From SVKR01 sp963605115 (GTDB lineage: Bacteria; Bacillota; Clostridia; Oscillospirales; Oscillospiraceae), in NCBI GenBank assembly GCA_963605115.1, contig CAVCTM010000011.1:1-32067 (forward strand): 32,067 nucleotides of DNA, written 5' to 3'. Made by a program: the position numbers and the translations under genes. The notes beneath the pieces are model-generated. The model ran no database searches. It worked only from the letters and a program-made list of their open reading frames with translations, and was not told the DNA's origin. Of the stretch, positions 23,006 to 30,537 are shown piece by piece (the stretch's first letter is position 1; each line of letters begins with the position of its first letter).

Positions 23006-24001
23006 TCATTCCGTCTCTGCGTAAAGCAGCCCCAGCGAAACCGTGTCCGCGCTGGCGATCTCGTTCCTGTCCGCGTCAAACAGCCGGATCTCCTGCGTGT
23101 CGCAGAGCAGATAGCCCAGATAGTCCCCATCCGCGTCAAACAGCGCAGCGACCGTCCCGGCTGTGCGGTTATAATTCGGGAATAAGAGCGCATAAGCGCC
23201 GTCTTGATACCCCAGACCGGTGAAAAAGGCATAGTCCTCGCGGTACAGGTCCATAAACGGCATTGTCTCCCGGATGTCGGAGAGCCGGAACAGAACGGAA
23301 AATTTCCCTGTGTAGGGGTCCAGCCTCACGATGTTCTCACCCTCCAGCCAGAGAAACGCACGCAGGGCAGCGCTCGCGGAAACGCCCGTGCCGGTCGGGA
23401 ATCGAAGCTTGCTCAGCTCTCCGCTGTCATAGAGCGCGGTGAAGCGGAGCTCCTCCTGCGCCCCGTCCGAGGTGCAGAGCAGCGCCGTCGTATAGGCATC
23501 GTCAAAAAGCAGCTCCTCGCTGTGGCAGAGCACAACTGCGGTGCCGTTCTCGTCTATGAAAAATGCCTCCGGTGTCAGTATGCAGTCGCCGTTGTTCGGC
23601 TCCGGCTCGGCATAAAGCGCGCCGCCGCGCTCGATCCTGCATAACGCGCCGTCATAGGACAGCGTGTAATCCTGAAAATACAGCGTGCGCTCCGCCGCCG
23701 CTTCCGTCGGCAGCGCGGAGTACTCCGGCATTTTACACAGGACCAGCCGGTCGGAGCAGAGCATCACCGGATAGAACTGCCCGTTCGCATCGGAGAGCCG
23801 GAACAGGACGTCCTCCGCCGGAACAAGAGTCCCGTTTGAAAGATCGACCGTGAGCGGGCAAGCAGCGATGTCCCCGTTCTCGTCGGCGGTGTAAAACAAA
23901 AAGCGCAGCTCGCCGGGCTTGCCCGCCTCTGTGCGCACCGAACCGCAGCCGCAAAGAAGCAGCAGTGCAAGCGCAAGAATAAAGGTGGTGGACCGTTTCA
24001 T
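23006..24001 (-). CDS. Exported lipoprotein, possible beta-propeller
   Basis: A 331-residue lipoprotein with signal MKRSTTFILALALLLLCGC (likely modified Cys19). The mature part contains repeated strand pairs with Asp/Gly turns, such as LFYTADENGDIAA, LFRLSDANGQFYPV, FFIDENGTAVVL and ALFDADGDYLGYLL. This suggests a WD40- or NHL-like propeller, but no known family was recognised. ATG at 24001 follows AAAGGAG. It is the middle gene between the 203-residue exported protein (hairpin at 24029-24055 between them) and the 683-residue lipoprotein, which is separated by a REP-like repeat. The group is probably one operon of surface proteins. Confidence 0.8.
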   Translation of the reverse strand: MKRSTTFILALALLLLCGCGSVRTEAGKPGELRFLFYTADENGDIAACPLTVDLSNGTLVPAEDVLFRLSDANGQFYPVMLCSDRLVLCKMPEYSALPTEAAAERTLYFQDYTLSYDGALCRIERGGALYAEPEPNNGDCILTPEAFFIDENGTAVVLCHSEELLFDDAYTTALLCTSDGAQEELRFTALYDSGELSKLRFPTGTGVSASAALRAFLWLEGENIVRLDPYTGKFSVLFRLSDIRETMPFMDLYREDYAFFTGLGYQDGAYALLFPNYNRTAGTVAALFDADGDYLGYLLCDTQEIRLFDADRNEIASADTVSLGLLYAETE

Positions 24002-24028
24002 TTAAGATCGTCTCCTTTCAGCAGACTG

Positions 24029-24055
24029 AGGTCGGGGGCGTAAAGCCCACGACCT
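24029..24055 (-). promoter_or_regulatory. Intergenic hairpin
   Basis: AGGTCG/CGACCT and GGGC/GCCC stems around a short loop lie between two operon genes. There is no U-run, so it is more likely a message stabiliser than a terminator. Confidence 0.45.
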
Positions 24056-24062
24056 TGCTGTT

Positions 24063-24674
24063 TCAGGTTGCTTTGATAACGTAGTACTCGTACACGGAAT
24101 TGACAGACTGTCTCCCGGCGAGGTACATCTCCTCCGCATCCAGTTCAAAATCCGAGACCGGATAAAGATAGGTCTCCATGCCGTCCCGGACAAAGAGCTG
24201 GGACTCGCTCACGTCCTTTTTTACGTTGTCGACCGGGACAACGACATCCAGCGACAGCGCGGAATAGTCCTTGGAAAAATCAACGACCTCCTCCGCATAA
24301 TAATCAACAGCCGCCCGCAGACTTTGGATCCCCCCGGTACCTGCGGTCACCCCGTCGTACAGTCCGCGGACAAACGGAAGCTCCTCCACGGAGTCGGCCT
24401 TCAGCTGGGTCTGGCAGCGAATTGCCACGGTGTAGCTCGTTTCCGTTCCGTCGTCAAACGTGCGGATGATCTCGGCATGAAAATCCCGAATGTTGTAAAA
24501 CGCTCCGTAGTTCCCGACAAACCAGTTCGTGGCTTTCTCAAGCACGCTTTCTTCCAGAATGGAAACACCCGTCGACGGTCCGGCTGGATCAAGATCCGCC
24601 GATGCAGAAAAGCCAAAGCAGCCCATGATCAAACAAATCAACAGTAAAACCGAGATATAAATTTTCTTTTTCAT
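24063..24674 (-). CDS. Exported protein of unknown function (203 aa)
   Basis: A 203-residue protein with an N-terminal signal (MKKKIYISVLLLICLIMGCFG). It could be cut after SASA or lipidated at Cys19. The mature part is mixed alpha/beta with no recognised family: it begins DLDPAGPSTGVSILEESV and ends NSVYEYYVIKAT. Base composition is less GC-rich than in its neighbours. ATG at 24674 follows AGAAGGG. About 55 bp upstream lies a three-codon mini reading frame, then a TGGCATGGT promoter-like element and an eroded palindromic operator. It heads the operon with the 331- and 683-residue lipoproteins. Confidence 0.8.
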   Translation of the reverse strand: MKKKIYISVLLLICLIMGCFGFSASADLDPAGPSTGVSILEESVLEKATNWFVGNYGAFYNIRDFHAEIIRTFDDGTETSYTVAIRCQTQLKADSVEELPFVRGLYDGVTAGTGGIQSLRAAVDYYAEEVVDFSKDYSALSLDVVVPVDNVKKDVSESQLFVRDGMETYLYPVSDFELDAEEMYLAGRQSVNSVYEYYVIKAT

Positions 24675-24725
24675 GAATTCCCTTCTGATCTGAATTATGT
24701 ATTTCTTACACCCTGCATATCATCC

Positions 24726-24737
24726 TCACGCACGCAT
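24726..24737 (-). promoter_or_regulatory. Three-codon leader reading frame (Met-Arg-Ala), copy 1
   Basis: On the minus strand GGAGG, 8 bases, then ATG CGT GCG TGA in the leader of the 203-residue protein gene. A 22-bp stretch (24729-24750) is identical to one at 27542-27563 in the leader of another exported-protein gene. Roles as a ribosome-stalling leader or as the relic of a longer gene (a MEVMPM-type holin-like peptide start) are both possible. Confidence 0.45.
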
Positions 24738-24766
24738 AGGCATCACCTCCGTCACTTTTTGCACTC

Positions 24767-24772
24767 ACCATG
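24767..24772 (-). promoter_or_regulatory. TGnYATGGT promoter-like element (203-aa protein gene)
   Basis: On the minus strand TGGCATGGTGAG matches the extended -10 element seen before the exported-protein genes at 27581, 29497 and 30538. No clear -35 is visible. Confidence 0.4.
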
Positions 24773-24796
24773 CCACGCAAACGCTAAAGTGCTATA

Positions 24797-24830
24797 GCAT
24801 TTTGAGTAAATATGAACTTGTGCGAAATGC
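24797..24830. promoter_or_regulatory. Eroded copy of the module operator
   Basis: GCATTT (24797-24802) pairs with AAATGC (24825-24830). The right arm, continuing CAGTAAACAG, resembles the right arm of the module B operator (GAAATGCCATAGACAG). No plus-strand -10 or regulator gene follows, so the divergent partner seems lost. Confidence 0.4.
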
Positions 24831-24889
24831 CAGTAAACAGAAGATCTGAATCCACGACAGGCTCACGCATCGATGGAGACTTTTGCCCC

Positions 24890-27106
24890 TCACGCCCCAT
24901 AGCGCTCCGCCATGTACACGCTCGCGCGCGACTGGATGAGCGCCGCGGCTTCTTCCGCGGTTTTGTCACCGGAGAGGTAGCTCTGGGCGCCGGTGAGGAT
25001 GATCTGGCGGAGAGGCTCATCGGCGTAGTTAAGGGCGGTTTGGATGTCCGCAAGCAGCGCGTTCAGCTTCTCCGCGTCCTCCGGCGCGAGGGCGGCGGAG
25101 AGTCGGCTGAGCGCCTCGGCGTTCACCGGAAGCCCCTCCGCCGTGCCGTCCTCCGCGGCGCGGAGCTGCTCCGCGAGCGAGAGGCTGCCGGAGATATAAG
25201 CCCAAGCCCCGTCCTTGCAGCGCCCCGCGGCGGGGATCGCCATGCACTCGCCCGCGCTGACGTAATAGCTCTCGCTCTGCGCGCCGACGGGGTAGCCGAC
25301 GAAGGCATAGGGCTCGCCGAAGCGCTCGCGATAAGCCGCCGCGCCGCCGACGTCGCGCAGCGTCAGACATTTCAGCAGTGAATCCTCCAGATGCCACGGC
25401 AGCGAGGGATAGACGTCCTGTCCATAGGGCGCGTCGCTGCCCGCGGCGGCGATCCAGTCCAGCAGCGCGGCGAAGCCGCCGTCGTCGAAGCGGGCGGAGG
25501 CGGTCTCGCGGTCGGCATACTCGCTGACCGCCACGGCGGAGGTCAGCGCCAGCAGCAGCTCGCGCCCGATCGGATATTCAAACACCGCCCGATACTGCTC
25601 GCTCTCCGCCACGGCTCGCAGGCAATCCGCCGCGCCGAGCCCCGCCTCCGGAACGTCCGCCTCGCGCGCCAAAATGGTCTGGACGCAGACTGAAGACCAG
25701 AGCTGGGTCAGCCGCCCATTCACGGTGACGGCGTCCAGCAGCCCCGGCAGAAAGCTCTCCCGCGAGAGCGTCGGGTCGTCGTCCAGATAGGGAAGAAGGT
25801 CGTCGAAAAGCGCCGAGTCCGTTGGGATGTAATAGCCCTCCATGTCCCGCAGCCCGATGTTCTGCGGGTTTGGGAACAGCAGCAGGTCCGGCGCGTCCGT
25901 GCCGCTCGCGAGCTTCGTGAGCAGCAGCTCGCGCTGGGAAAAATCGTAAAACTCGCAGCGGTAGACCCAGTCGCCGGAGAGCGCGGCGCAGCGCGCCTCA
26001 TATTCACGGAAGCGGCTGCTGTCGTCAAAGACCGCGACGCGCACCGTCCGCGCAGCAGCGGCGTCCGCTTCAAAGAGCACATGGAGCCCCGCGTCGCCCG
26101 CGAGGGTGTAGACCGCGGCGCGCTCTCCGAGGCGGCAGACGCCGCCGCAGGCGGAGCCGATCGCAGCCCCGTCCGCGTTCCAGAGCAGCAGCCGCTCGCC
26201 CGCGCCGGTCGCGGGGTCCACGGCGTAAAAGCCCTCACCGTCGTTCACAAGATACTCGCCCGCAAGCCCCTGCGACGGCGACCAGCTCGCGCTCAGGACC
26301 GTGCTGACGCCGAAGCTGTCCGCAATGGGCTCCGGCTCCAGCGGCGAAAACGCGCCGTCGCCGAGGGTAAAAAGCCCCGTGTGCAGCCCGCCGTCCACCC
26401 ACTGCACCGCGGCACACCAGTGATCCCCGGCGCGCACAGCGGAGAGAAAGCCCGCATCCGCGCCGAGCGCAGCGAGCGCCGCGTCCAGATACTGCGCGCC
26501 CTCCGCCTCGCCGTCGCGCCAGCGCAGCAGCGCCGCCGTCTGGCAGGCGTAGAGCAGCAGCTCGTCGTCCGGTCCCGCGGCGATGCCGAGCATCTCGCCG
26601 GCGCGCCAGTCCCGCAGTGCCATCTGTCCGAGCAGCGCACCGTCCGCCGCATATTTCAGCACGCAGTAGCGTCCCTGATAATCCTCATTGCGCACGATCT
26701 CGCGCGATGCGTTCAGCTGCGAGGCTGGCTCCTCGCCGGTCAGGACATAAAAACAGTCCTCCCCGGCGGCGACGCCCCAGAGCCGCGCCTCGTCCGCCGC
26801 CTCCGGCGCAGGAAGCGCCAGCAGCCGCGTCTCGCCGAGCGTGAGCCCCTCAGCGCCGAGCGACCAAGCCGCAAGCCCCAGCATCGGAGAGCCGCCGCTC
26901 TCCCCGCCGAGCAGCAGCGTGTCCCCGACGCGCGCGACCCCGACCAGCTCCGCCGGAGCGGGAAGCGGGTAGACCGTCTCGGTCCGCACCACCGTGGACG
27001 CCGCCGTCGCCGCCGTCGCCTCCGGTGTCTCCGCAGGTGCGCTCGGCACCCCGCAGGCGCTCAGCAGCAGCGCGAGCGCGATGGTGAGTGTGAGCAGTTT
27101 TTTCAT
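24890..27106 (-). CDS. Lipoprotein: propeller-like N-terminus plus solute-binding C-terminus
   Basis: A 738-residue lipoprotein, paralogous to the one at 20833-22884. Both share the signal (lipobox LSAC here, Cys18), the segment TETVYPLPAPAELVGV with RVGD, and the C-terminal YLSGDKTAEEAAALIQSRAS. The middle is much more divergent, with extra strands here (for example around LNASREIVRNEDYQGRY). The C-terminal half resembles a solute-binding protein with FDDGGFAALLDWIAAAGSD. ATG at 27106 follows GGGAGG. It is 70 bp downstream of the 99-residue exported protein gene, with a terminator hairpin between, so expression may depend on read-through. Surface binding or sensing is inferred. Confidence 0.85.
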   Translation of the reverse strand: MKKLLTLTIALALLLSACGVPSAPAETPEATAATAASTVVRTETVYPLPAPAELVGVARVGDTLLLGGESGGSPMLGLAAWSLGAEGLTLGETRLLALPAPEAADEARLWGVAAGEDCFYVLTGEEPASQLNASREIVRNEDYQGRYCVLKYAADGALLGQMALRDWRAGEMLGIAAGPDDELLLYACQTAALLRWRDGEAEGAQYLDAALAALGADAGFLSAVRAGDHWCAAVQWVDGGLHTGLFTLGDGAFSPLEPEPIADSFGVSTVLSASWSPSQGLAGEYLVNDGEGFYAVDPATGAGERLLLWNADGAAIGSACGGVCRLGERAAVYTLAGDAGLHVLFEADAAAARTVRVAVFDDSSRFREYEARCAALSGDWVYRCEFYDFSQRELLLTKLASGTDAPDLLLFPNPQNIGLRDMEGYYIPTDSALFDDLLPYLDDDPTLSRESFLPGLLDAVTVNGRLTQLWSSVCVQTILAREADVPEAGLGAADCLRAVAESEQYRAVFEYPIGRELLLALTSAVAVSEYADRETASARFDDGGFAALLDWIAAAGSDAPYGQDVYPSLPWHLEDSLLKCLTLRDVGGAAAYRERFGEPYAFVGYPVGAQSESYYVSAGECMAIPAAGRCKDGAWAYISGSLSLAEQLRAAEDGTAEGLPVNAEALSRLSAALAPEDAEKLNALLADIQTALNYADEPLRQIILTGAQSYLSGDKTAEEAAALIQSRASVYMAERYGA

Positions 27107-27135
27107 AAGGATAACCTCCCCAGCCTGAAATCTCG

Positions 27136-27166
27136 AAAAGGGTGCGGCGATGCTCGCCGCACCCTT
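27136..27166 (-). terminator. Terminator or attenuator after the 99-aa protein gene
   Basis: A perfect 13-bp stem (27138-27150 with 27154-27166), loop TGC, followed on the minus strand by TTTC. No other promoter is obvious before the next gene, so it may attenuate rather than end transcription. Confidence 0.65.
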
Positions 27167-27176
27167 ACATTTTGTT

Positions 27177-27476
27177 TCAGGTCACATAATCACAGCCAAT
27201 GTAGGCGTCTACCACATAGCCCCTGCGAGTCGGGCTCTGCGCCGTCTGAATATAGCGATACACCGTAGAGCCGAGGTCGGAAAAGACCTTTGTAGAGCCG
27301 GGGAAAACGCCTTCGTTTTCTTCGACCAGAATATCGGTCAGATTTCCATAGCTGTCGCGAAGGTTGACCGTATAGAGCATATAGTAGGAATAGCTCCCCC
27401 GTGCCGCGGCAAAAGAGGGGACCGCGATTGCGAAAACGAGGAGGAAGCACAACAGGATGGAGATAAACTTTTTCAT
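27177..27476 (-). CDS. Small exported protein of unknown function (99 aa)
   Basis: A 99-residue protein with a clear Sec signal (MKKFISILLCFLLVFAIAVP, cut after SFA or FAA). The 75-residue mature part is Tyr-rich (YSYYMLYTVNL, VYRYIQTAQSP) with two Cys or fewer and no recognised family. ATG at 27476 follows AAAGGGTGG. Its leader carries the second copy of the Met-Arg-Ala mini reading frame. Its promoter region is the left half of the divergent module A operator, opposite the broken regulator gene. It is probably cotranscribed with the 738-residue lipoprotein. Confidence 0.75.
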   Translation of the reverse strand: MKKFISILLCFLLVFAIAVPSFAAARGSYSYYMLYTVNLRDSYGNLTDILVEENEGVFPGSTKVFSDLGSTVYRYIQTAQSPTRRGYVVDAYIGCDYVT

Positions 27477-27538
27477 CTTTTTCCACCCTTTCTTTCATCA
27501 AAGTCTTTATTTGTTTCCTCTTGGCAGAATATGTTCTG

Positions 27539-27550
27539 TTACGCACGCAT
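27539..27550 (-). promoter_or_regulatory. Three-codon leader reading frame (Met-Arg-Ala), copy 2
   Basis: GGAGG, 8 bases, then ATG CGT GCG TAA on the minus strand. The coding bases and ribosome site match copy 1 exactly, while the stop codon differs (TAA against TGA). Confidence 0.45.
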
Positions 27551-27580
27551 AGGCATCACCTCCACCGCTTTTTCGTCCTT

Positions 27581-27609
27581 ACCATATCACATAAAAATCT
27601 GAAATTCCA
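27581..27609 (-). promoter_or_regulatory. Module A promoter for the exported-protein genes
   Basis: On the minus strand an extended -10, TGATATGGT (hexamer 27581-27586), with TGGAAT at 27604-27609 in the -35 place after 17 bp. It mirrors the plus-strand promoter at 27648 about the operator centre. Confidence 0.5.
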
Positions 27610-27651
27610 TATCGTCCCGCGTTAGAAAAAAGTAACGCAGAACGCTATGGA
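27606..27651. promoter_or_regulatory. Module A palindromic operator
   Basis: TCCATA (27606-27611), CGT (27613-27615) and GCGTTA (27619-27624) pair with TAACGC (27633-27638), ACG (27642-27644) and TATGGA (27646-27651), all centred on 27628.5. The -35 elements of the two divergent promoters lie in the outer arms. Confidence 0.6.
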
Positions 27652-27676
27652 CATTTCGCGGAAGGTATGATATAAT
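27648..27676 (+). promoter_or_regulatory. Module A distal promoter (P1) of the regulator
   Basis: -35 TGGACA (27648-27653), a 17-bp spacer and an extended -10 TGATATAAT (hexamer 27671-27676). A 12-bp stem-loop (27686-27716, GATCCCCCGCCG / CGGCGGGGGATC) would form the very 5' end of the transcript. Confidence 0.65.
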
Positions 27677-27759
27677 ACTAAGGTTGATCCCCCGCCGGCA
27701 GTGTCGGCGGGGGATCTTTGCGCCGCACGCCCCGCAGCGGTCTGCGCATCTTCAACTGC

Positions 27760-27788
27760 TTGCACTTTGGGGCGGGGTATGGTATAAT
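27760..27788 (+). promoter_or_regulatory. Module A proximal promoter (P2) of the regulator
   Basis: -35 TTGCAC (27760-27765), a 17-bp spacer and -10 TATAAT (27783-27788), 30 bp before the ATG, with AAGGAGG between. Confidence 0.6.
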
Positions 27789-27817
27789 GCGGCACATCGG
27801 AAGGAGGCGGGACGGCG

Positions 27818-28413
27818 ATGAACGAGATCGCGATCGGGACGATGATCCGAAAGGAGCGCGAGGCGCAGGGGCTCACGCAGCATATGGCGTGGAGGACGGG
27901 GTAAAGCTCCTGCTGGATGCGATCCGTCTGACGTCGCCGAAATTTGATTTGCAGAACATCGCGTGCGGACTTTACTCTGAGACCGAGATCAAGCTGATCA
28001 ACAACATTGCGGTCCTGTATCTCCGAAACGGGATGCATCTCGATTCTGTCCATGTTCTGCGGCGCCTCCTCGCATATTTGGACGGCCACACGAAAAAACT
28101 GTCGCCGGTCCGCGTCCAGCTTCCCATGGTGCTGTTCAACTACGCCCGCGAGCTTTGCGAGTTGGGCTGTTACGACGAGTCGATCGACGCGGCGGAGCGC
28201 GGACGGAAGATCTGCGTCAACTACGGGCATTATCAGCATCTCCCCGACCTGCTCGCGATTCTTGCGGAAGCCTATTGCCGCAAGGGTGACATGGAGCGGG
28301 GCATCAGGCTTTACAGGCGGGCTTACGGCTTATATGACGTGCTTGAGGATGAGCACAACAAGCGGCTCATCTGGAACGAGGCAAAGGAATTGGCGGGAAT
28401 AGCTTTAGAGTGA
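27818..28413 (+). pseudogene. XRE-TPR regulator, module A, broken by internal deletion
   Basis: The ATG at 27818 begins a frame matching the intact regulator at 30776 for 21 residues (MNEIAIGTMIRKEREAQGLT and Q), then shifts and stops within eight codons. Homology resumes at once in another frame, from YGVEDGVKLLLDA to the stop at 28413. In module B the two joined points are 351 bp apart; here they are 2 bp apart. So about 349 bp are lost, including most of the helix-turn-helix and the first TPR units. The remaining C-terminal TPR part (about 175 residues) is otherwise open, so the loss may be recent. Both promoters and the ribosome site are still intact. A DNA-binding product is not expected. 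Confidence 0.85.
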
Positions 28414-28440
28414 GCGGCAAACGCCGCTCACTCTAAAGCT
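28401..28440. terminator. Long hairpin between convergent regulator relic and peptide gene
   Basis: A perfect 18-bp stem (28401-28418 with 28423-28440), loop AAAC, spanning the stop codon of the broken regulator. No long U-run follows on either strand, so termination strength is uncertain. Confidence 0.6.
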
Positions 28441-28450
28441 GTTCCATAAT

Positions 28451-28669
28451 TTAAAACCCTTCCTCCTTCCCGTCCGGCAGCTCGTCCCCGTTCGGCTCCG
28501 CCGGGGTCTCGCCGCCCTTGTCCGGGTCCTTCGGCCCGATGGGCTGGGCGGTCTCCGTCGGAACCGGCGGGCCGGGAACATCCGCCGCGGAAGCGAGCTG
28601 AAGCCCCGCGGTGATCGTCATGGCTGCGCAGAGGATGAATGCAAGCGCGGTGGTGATGAGTTTTTTCAT
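28451..28669 (-). CDS. Exported 72-aa Pro-rich peptide, module A (signal precursor?)
   Basis: A 72-residue precursor. A Sec signal (MKKLITTALAFILCAAMTIT, with AGLQLASA ahead of the probable cut) precedes a 43-residue mature region starting ADVPGPPVPTETAQPIG. That region is rich in Pro, Gly, Asp and Glu and ends GDELPDGKEEGF. It has no Cys, so it is not a bacteriocin of the disulfide or lanthionine type. ATG at 28669 follows AAGGGAG. It converges on an XRE-TPR regulator gene, the arrangement of RRNPP signal peptides such as PapR or PrgX/Rgg partners. The nearly identical copy at 31744 differs mainly at the C-terminus. It lies downstream of the 229-residue membrane protein gene. Signalling is inferred; a structural secreted peptide is also possible. 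Confidence 0.72.
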   Translation of the reverse strand: MKKLITTALAFILCAAMTITAGLQLASAADVPGPPVPTETAQPIGPKDPDKGGETPAEPNGDELPDGKEEGF

Positions 28670-28731
28670 CGGTAAAATCTCCCTTGTGAAATGTTTTGGG
28701 AATCTCCCCGCCGCGAAAAGCGGCGGGGAGA
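28465..28731. repeat. Duplicated block, copy A (peptide gene and leader)
   Basis: Aligns without gaps to 31758-32024 (constant offset of 3293 bp) with only scattered differences. It covers nearly all of the peptide gene, its ribosome site and the leader hairpin at 28703-28731 (TCTCCCCGCCGC / GCGGCGGGGAGA). Similarity stops just before the peptide C-terminus. Confidence 0.85.
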
Positions 28732-28743
28732 CGACGCATAAGC

Positions 28744-29433
28744 TTAACCGGCCTCGTACAAAACGCGGATGATCTGCTCGCCCGACTGCATCCAGATGAT
28801 ATGCCACTGGGTGCTCTCCGGAAGCGTTTCCGCGGGGGTCAGCGCGCCGTCCCGGAGAATGTAGGTAAAGTTCATCGCGCCGAGCGTCGACACATCCGCC
28901 GCCGGGGAAAGGGAAACCGTCAGGTCCCAGCTTCCCTTGAGCGGCAGGAACTGCCGCCAGTTGCAGTCGTCCAGCTCCAGTAGAAGTGCCCGGAGCGTTT
29001 CGCGGGAGATGCGGCGCGCGAGGAGTGTTTCATCGTCCTGCACGCCTTCGGAGCGGAAGCGCTGCCCCGCGTTATTCAGCTGATAGCTGCTTTCGGTCGT
29101 GACCCCGCCGTCCTCGCGCAGCGTGCTGAAGGCAAAGCTCTGGAAGCTGCGCGCATGGAAATCCAGATAGAATGCATGGATCTCGCTGCCGTCTGGTGCG
29201 CTGCGCTCTATCTCGTCGCAGAGCGCGGCGAGCTCATCCGGCGAAAAGTCTGGCGGGGCGCTTTGGCTCCCGATGGGCAGCAGCACAAGCGCCAGAATCG
29301 CAAACGCGACCGAGAGCGCGGCGGTGACGATCCCGCCAGCGCGCTTGCGCAGTGCGGCGCAGATCAGCGCCGCGGCTCCCGCGGCGATCGCGCAGCAGAT
29401 CGCGAGGATCGGAAGTGTGTAAGCAGATGACAT
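28744..29433 (-). CDS. Membrane-anchored protein of unknown function (229 aa)
   Basis: A 229-residue protein with two N-terminal membrane helices (about 5-25 and 34-54: YTLPILAICCAIAAGAAALI and IVTAALSVAFAILALVLLP). A soluble domain follows, probably outside the cell, beginning SQSAPPDFSPDELAALCDEI. No family was recognised. ATG at 29433 follows AAGGAGG; an upstream in-frame TTG includes the ribosome site and was rejected. It is followed, after a hairpin leader, by the module A peptide gene and is probably cotranscribed with it. A role in handling or sensing the peptide is a guess from position only. Confidence 0.8.
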   Translation of the reverse strand: MSSAYTLPILAICCAIAAGAAALICAALRKRAGGIVTAALSVAFAILALVLLPIGSQSAPPDFSPDELAALCDEIERSAPDGSEIHAFYLDFHARSFQSFAFSTLREDGGVTTESSYQLNNAGQRFRSEGVQDDETLLARRISRETLRALLLELDDCNWRQFLPLKGSWDLTVSLSPAADVSTLGAMNFTYILRDGALTPAETLPESTQWHIIWMQSGEQIIRVLYEAG

Positions 29434-29496
29434 AGGTCCTCCTTCCAAAAATCGAAAAATGTTCTTTTCGGCTTCCCGTTTGTCTTATCTCATCTC

Positions 29497-29502
29497 ACCA
29501 TA
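29497..29502 (-). promoter_or_regulatory. TGnTATGGT promoter element of the 229-aa protein gene
   Basis: On the minus strand TGCTATGGTGAG, the same extended -10 as at 30538 and 27581. CATAGACAG, an operator arm of module B, lies just upstream (29517-29525) but in the opposite orientation to that seen before the 30502 gene. Confidence 0.5.
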
Positions 29503-29545
29503 GCATATAAAAAGCCATAGACAGCCTCCGGCTTTTCCCGGCGTC

Positions 29546-30502
29546 TCACTGCTCCGCCGCACCGGGCGCGGCGAGCTCCGTGACGGTGAGCCTCCCCTCG
29601 GCGGCGGTCATCTGATACACTTTTCCGCCGATCGCTTTGACCATGCTCCGCGCCGGGAGCGTCTCCTGCGAGAGAACGCCCCCGTCCTCGCCGATGAGCA
29701 GGACGGACGCCTTTGCCTCACCGGGACCGTCCGTGTCCGCCGCGAGCGCGGAGACCATGACGCAGCTGCGACCGGCTGCGTCCTTTCCGAGATACTCCGC
29801 GCCGCAGACCCAGTCCGTCAGCGTGAGCTCGATCGTCTCCAGCGTTTCCCCGTCCGCGCCCGCCACGGTGAGGACGCAGCCATGCCCGAAGGCGCCGCCG
29901 TCTTTCACCAGCTTGGTCTTATAAACGGTCTCCGCGTCGAACGGGAAGCCGGAATAAGCCGCGTCATCGCGGAGGGCGCCGTCCTCATAGACCAGCCTGT
30001 GCGTCGTGCCGTCGGCGCTGTCGGACAGGGTGATATAGAGCGCGTCCCCGACCGCCTTGAAGCCGAGCACCGCCGCCGTGCCGATGACGGCGGAAACGTC
30101 GATCACGGTTCCCTCGGCTCCGTCCGTCAGAACAAGGACGTCAGAGCCGCTGCCGAGCACATACACCGTGCCGTCCGCAGCCGCCAGCCTCGTCCCGAAC
30201 ATGCCGTAATCGGAGAGCTCGATCGCGCGGCACGTGCTGTTTTCATACGCATAGACGCGGCATTTCGCGGTGTCGAGAAGATAGACCGTATCGCCGTCGA
30301 CCGCGAGATCCGCAGGACCGTAACGGTTTCCCTCAAAATCCTCGTTGTAGGTGATCTCGTCCCCGCCGCCCGGCGCATATTCGCCGGAGAGGTCGAGCAG
30401 GACCCGGTCCTCCGCAGGCTCGGTGCGGTCCGTCCCGCACGCGCCGAGGCTCAGCACGACCGCGGCAAGAAGGAGCAGGCTCAGAAGCTTTCTGCGTTTC
30501 AT
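29546..30502 (-). CDS. Exported lipoprotein with propeller-like repeats, module B
   Basis: A 318-residue lipoprotein with lipobox LGAC (Cys22). The mature part has strand repeats with Asp/Gly turns: PADLAVDGDTVYLLDTAKCR, LAAADGTVYVLGSGSDVLVL, LGFKAVGDALYITLSDSADG and MVKAIGGKVYQM. This suggests a beta-propeller like the N-terminal parts of the two large lipoproteins, but without their solute-binding half. ATG at 30502 follows AAAGGAG. It is divergent from the intact XRE-TPR regulator across a near-perfect 52-bp palindrome, so it is the most likely direct target of that regulator. Confidence 0.83.
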   Translation of the reverse strand: MKRRKLLSLLLLAAVVLSLGACGTDRTEPAEDRVLLDLSGEYAPGGGDEITYNEDFEGNRYGPADLAVDGDTVYLLDTAKCRVYAYENSTCRAIELSDYGMFGTRLAAADGTVYVLGSGSDVLVLTDGAEGTVIDVSAVIGTAAVLGFKAVGDALYITLSDSADGTTHRLVYEDGALRDDAAYSGFPFDAETVYKTKLVKDGGAFGHGCVLTVAGADGETLETIELTLTDWVCGAEYLGKDAAGRSCVMVSALAADTDGPGEAKASVLLIGEDGGVLSQETLPARSMVKAIGGKVYQMTAAEGRLTVTELAAPGAAEQ

Positions 30503-30537
30503 TTCGACGATCTCCTTTCGGCTGGTTTTTCACCCTC

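Noticed and set aside
27718..28413. 231-codon frame as an intact gene
   Set aside because: It starts upstream of the true ATG in another frame and only joins the regulator frame after the deletion point. The first third is translated promoter and leader. It is better described as a pseudogene.
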